Source of the DNA: JAICTV01 sp035634055
Lineage (GTDB): Bacteria > Planctomycetota > Phycisphaerae > Tepidisphaerales > Tepidisphaeraceae
DNA length: 5,965 nt
Direction: 5' to 3'
Assembly (NCBI GenBank): GCA_035634055.1
Contig: DASQDR010000281.1
Location: forward strand, 1-5,965
In this document: positions 4,901-5,965 of the stretch, in pieces
Position numbering within the stretch: the stretch's first letter is position 1
Layout: every line of letters begins with the position of its first letter
Notes under the pieces: model-generated
Database searches by the model: none
Seen by the model: only the letters and a program-made list of their open reading frames with translations
What the model was told of the DNA's origin: nothing
Made by a program: the position numbers and the translations under genes

Positions 4901-5965
4901 CCTCGGCGCGGGTGGCGCGACCTTCAACGTCGCCGACGCCACCACGCTGACCGTCCCGGGGCAGCTCACCGGGTCGTCCGCGCTGGCCAAGACCGGCACC
5001 GGCACGCTCCTCCTGTCCGGCGCGAACAGCCCGAGCTTCAACGGCCCGGTCACCATCAGCGCCGGCACCATCCAGCTGGGTGGCGGGCAGGCGAACGGGC
5101 AGGCCGCCATCGGCGACCACAGCACCTTCGCCAACGCCATCACCTTGGCCGGCGGCACCCTGGAGATGAACGGGCACACCGGCAGCAACAGCGGTGGCTA
5201 CGGCATCCTGAACTCGTGGATCGACGTTCCGGCGAACCAGACCGGCACGCTGCGAGTCACCCAGCGCGGCAGCTTCGGCGGCGCCCTCAGCGGCTCGGGC
5301 ACGCTCAACCTCGTCGTCAATTACGTTCGCGGTGACATCAACCCGCTCGGCGGGTGGAACGGCTTCACCGGGCAGATCAACGTCAGCCCGGCCGTCGCCG
5401 GCGGCGACTTCCGCCTCACCGGCCCGCTCAACCTGGCCAACGCGAAGCTGCACCTGGCCTCCGGCGTCGCCATGGCCCAGCACTTCAACCCGCCGGCCGG
5501 CGGGGAAACCGTGCAGGTCCTGGGCGAACTGACCGGCGACGCCGGGGCGCTCATCGGTGGGCAACCCGTTGCCGACCGGTTCGTGAACTGGCACATTGGC
5601 GCCAACACGACGAACAACGCCACGTATGCCGGCGTGATCGGTAACGCCGCCGCCCAAGTCACCGGGCCCGCCCGCGTGACCAAGGTCGGCACCAATACCC
5701 AGACCCTGACCGGCACCAACCTCTACACGGGCGCCACCACGCTCAACGCCGGAACGCTCAGCGTCTCGGCCAACGAGAATCTCGGTTTCGTGGGTGACGG
5801 CACCACCGCCGCCGCCCCGGTCGTCTTCAACGGCGGCACGCTGCAGGTCACCGGCAGCGCCCTGGCCAACCTCGACGGCCGCGCCGTCAACTGGTCGAGC
5901 TTCAACGGCGGCATCGACGTCGCCGACGCCGGCCACACGTTCACCGTCGCCTCGGGCATCGGCGG
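1989..5965 (+). CDS. Giant exported autotransporter-associated beta-strand (PATR) repeat protein, N-terminal 1325 residues (gene runs off right edge)
   Basis: An ATG at 1989 opens a frame with no stop to the window end, 1325 full codons. Residues 1-24 are a long basic n-region (RNLRNRR), 25-38 a hydrophobic core, and ARA at 39-41 a likely signal peptidase site. At least seven copies of the PATR motif (KxGxGTLxLSGANTYTGGTTxxxGTL) begin near residues 225, 379, 490, 805, 900, 998 and 1228. No cysteine was found; Asn, Thr, Gly, Ala and Ser dominate, as in parallel beta-helix surface proteins. There are no catalytic motifs. PATR proteins of Planctomycetota and Verrucomicrobiota often end in a PEP-CTERM sorting signal, proteobacterial ones in an outer-membrane barrel; the C-terminus here is out of view. 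Likely a cell-surface or secreted fibrous protein. A role in adhesion or polysaccharide binding is inference from the divergent pectin genes. Codons end almost always in C or G. Confidence 0.9.
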   Translation, partial: MASSSPVTLLPAQNNRNLRNRRTAMTLALATASLVPAFARAASQTWSATPTDALWTTAANWTGNAVPGTLNAASTDLATFNTPIANVGGVNIGDASNPITIDATRTIAGILFDTANVGSYQIGSASGSPLTLYTNQGNSSIRMSAAVTSSQVIANPLIFRQPSSTNGRYTFLNDSTTSTASLTLSGTITNAGTRPVVTVLDGANTGANTISGVISYTGSSQTAPYLVKRGTGTWALTAANTFTGTLMNDVSGNAGIQVLDGVLSVQNNNALGSSATANQLQVWIGKKSLTYTSNGTTTQTLSSVTGGTLELSNNITLDNGLSLNLFQDGTIRSNGSNATNGRINVNAAATSATIATVNATDVFTIGNSANDVTGGSASTVLNVAGPGTVLLNSANNYNGVWSFNSGLTQLGTGATLGSASAGVTFGENSTGKLQLNGNNATIGSLNSHANPGSAVIENGGAATGVNTLTVNTTAANTYHGVIQDGAAGSIALVKSGPAGTLALTRANTYTGGTAINGGALLANNSSGSATGTGSVAIATGGVLGGSGTVAGPVTANANGRIAPGAAAGQVGTLTVGSLTLNADSVLDYDVTDASTLDKIIVSTADGLTINGGQLNINGGTSPFTANGVYNLIGYTGNIGGIGTGAMTVASANQDIVNKSYTIGSAGGFVTLTVANSSTVISYWNADSDGNWSTGPWTTPTPNSAGAFASFGGGGTAITGNRTVTVDGAYTAGTVAFNNPSHSYTLAAGSGANITLDNNASTSFLTNSAGNHSVQVPLTLTTNGVLVNVAQAGNTLSVSGAVSGNGAVTKSGIGTLALTGANTYTGGTRLNGGTIQINNASSLGDAAGNLVFGGGNLQLLADVTTARNYQLNGTDNAVINTNGFNLTHSGTITPLNGGTGGLIKNGAGALVLSGVNTYTGSTTATGGTLTINSNASLGDVATGAALNLSGGTILESTATTSLSNAGANRAVNLGAGGATFNVADATTLTVPGQLTGSSALAKTGTGTLLLSGANSPSFNGPVTISAGTIQLGGGQANGQAAIGDHSTFANAITLAGGTLEMNGHTGSNSGGYGILNSWIDVPANQTGTLRVTQRGSFGGALSGSGTLNLVVNYVRGDINPLGGWNGFTGQINVSPAVAGGDFRLTGPLNLANAKLHLASGVAMAQHFNPPAGGETVQVLGELTGDAGALIGGQPVADRFVNWHIGANTTNNATYAGVIGNAAAQVTGPARVTKVGTNTQTLTGTNLYTGATTLNAGTLSVSANENLGFVGDGTTAAAPVVFNGGTLQVTGSALANLDGRAVNWSSFNGGIDVADAGHTFTVASGIG
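2115..4013 (+). other. PATR module A (residues 43-675)
   Basis: Starts just after the signal peptide with a tryptophan signature (W46, W55, W61 in a TW...LW...NW pattern), then three PATR motifs (residues 225-265, 379-415, 490-521). A GGVLGGSGTVAGPV segment at 540-553 with IAPG at 561-564 and GTLTVGSLTL just after follow. It ends with YNLIGYTGNIGG and GGFVTLTV, the closing strand pattern that in many PATR proteins comes just before the C-terminal anchor. The module therefore looks like a complete one-module protein fused to what follows. Confidence 0.6.
3483..3527 (+). repeat. PATR-coding DNA repeat, copy 1
   Basis: These 45 bases, coding GTLALTRANTYTGGT, match positions 4425-4469 at 40 of 45 bases by eye. 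The shared core covers the ANTYTGG segment of the repeat motif. The two copies belong to modules A and B, so they are consistent with module duplication, or with gene conversion between repeats. Confidence 0.75.
4020..5965 (+). other. PATR module B (from residue 678, incomplete)
   Basis: A second tryptophan signature (W683, W691, W696 in YWNADSDGNW and GPW) restarts the domain order of module A. It is followed by a TVTVDGAYTAGTVAFNN strand and four PATR motifs beginning near residues 805, 900, 998 and 1228. A segment with no clear PATR motif (about 1035-1225) includes SWIDVPANQTGTLRVTQ and GGWNGFTGQI. No closing segment is reached before the window ends, so further repeats or modules probably follow. 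Confidence 0.6.
4425..4469 (+). repeat. PATR-coding DNA repeat, copy 2
   Basis: Second copy of the 45-base unit at 3483-3527, coding GTLALTGANTYTGGT. Later motifs at about 4715-4750 and 5700-5735 encode related peptides (VNTYTGST, TNLYTGAT) but have diverged further at the DNA level. Confidence 0.75.

Noticed and set aside
3207..5936. A stop-free 909-codon reading frame on the minus strand, opposite the giant gene
   Set aside because: It is codon-aligned with the sense gene. Stops in that antisense phase need sense codons TTA, CTA or TCA, which are nearly absent because sense codons end in C or G. The product is a low-complexity Gly/Ala/Val/Arg/Asp string with no domain, while the sense strand has a Shine-Dalgarno, signal peptide and PATR motifs.

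Overview
The window looks like a piece of a GC-rich, polysaccharide-degrading bacterial chromosome. A PL11-type rhamnogalacturonan lyase, a CE12-type acetylesterase and a very large autotransporter-associated beta-strand (PATR) repeat protein together are most typical of Planctomycetota (Phycisphaerae-like) or Verrucomicrobiota. This assignment is inference from gene content and style; no marker gene is present.

Layout. Positions 1-518 (minus strand) hold the first 172 codons of a secreted rhamnogalacturonan-I lyase that runs off the left edge. Positions 640-1518 (minus) hold a complete secreted rhamnogalacturonan acetylesterase of the SGNH fold. The two genes point the same way, are 121 bp apart and probably form one catabolic unit: the esterase removes acetyl groups from the galacturonate of RG-I, so that the lyase can cleave the backbone. 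Positions 1519-1988 are a divergent intergenic region with lower GC than its surroundings. It is rich in symmetry: a perfect 9-bp inverted repeat, a TTTCAC dyad plus a third copy, a plausible sigma-70-like promoter, and a foldable leader ending in a strong Shine-Dalgarno. Positions 1989-5965 (plus) are one uninterrupted reading frame of 1325 codons that runs off the right edge. It encodes an exported, cysteine-free, Asn/Thr/Gly-rich beta-helical PATR protein built of at least two tandem modules.

Working together. The two minus-strand enzymes would act outside the cytoplasm on pectic RG-I. The divergently transcribed giant protein is likely a surface or secreted fibrous protein; its sharing of a control region with pectin genes suggests, but does not show, a role in adhesion to or handling of plant polysaccharide. 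No RNA gene, insertion sequence, CRISPR array or phage gene was seen. The most interesting items are the architecture of the giant gene and the unexplained structured sequence between the divergent genes.
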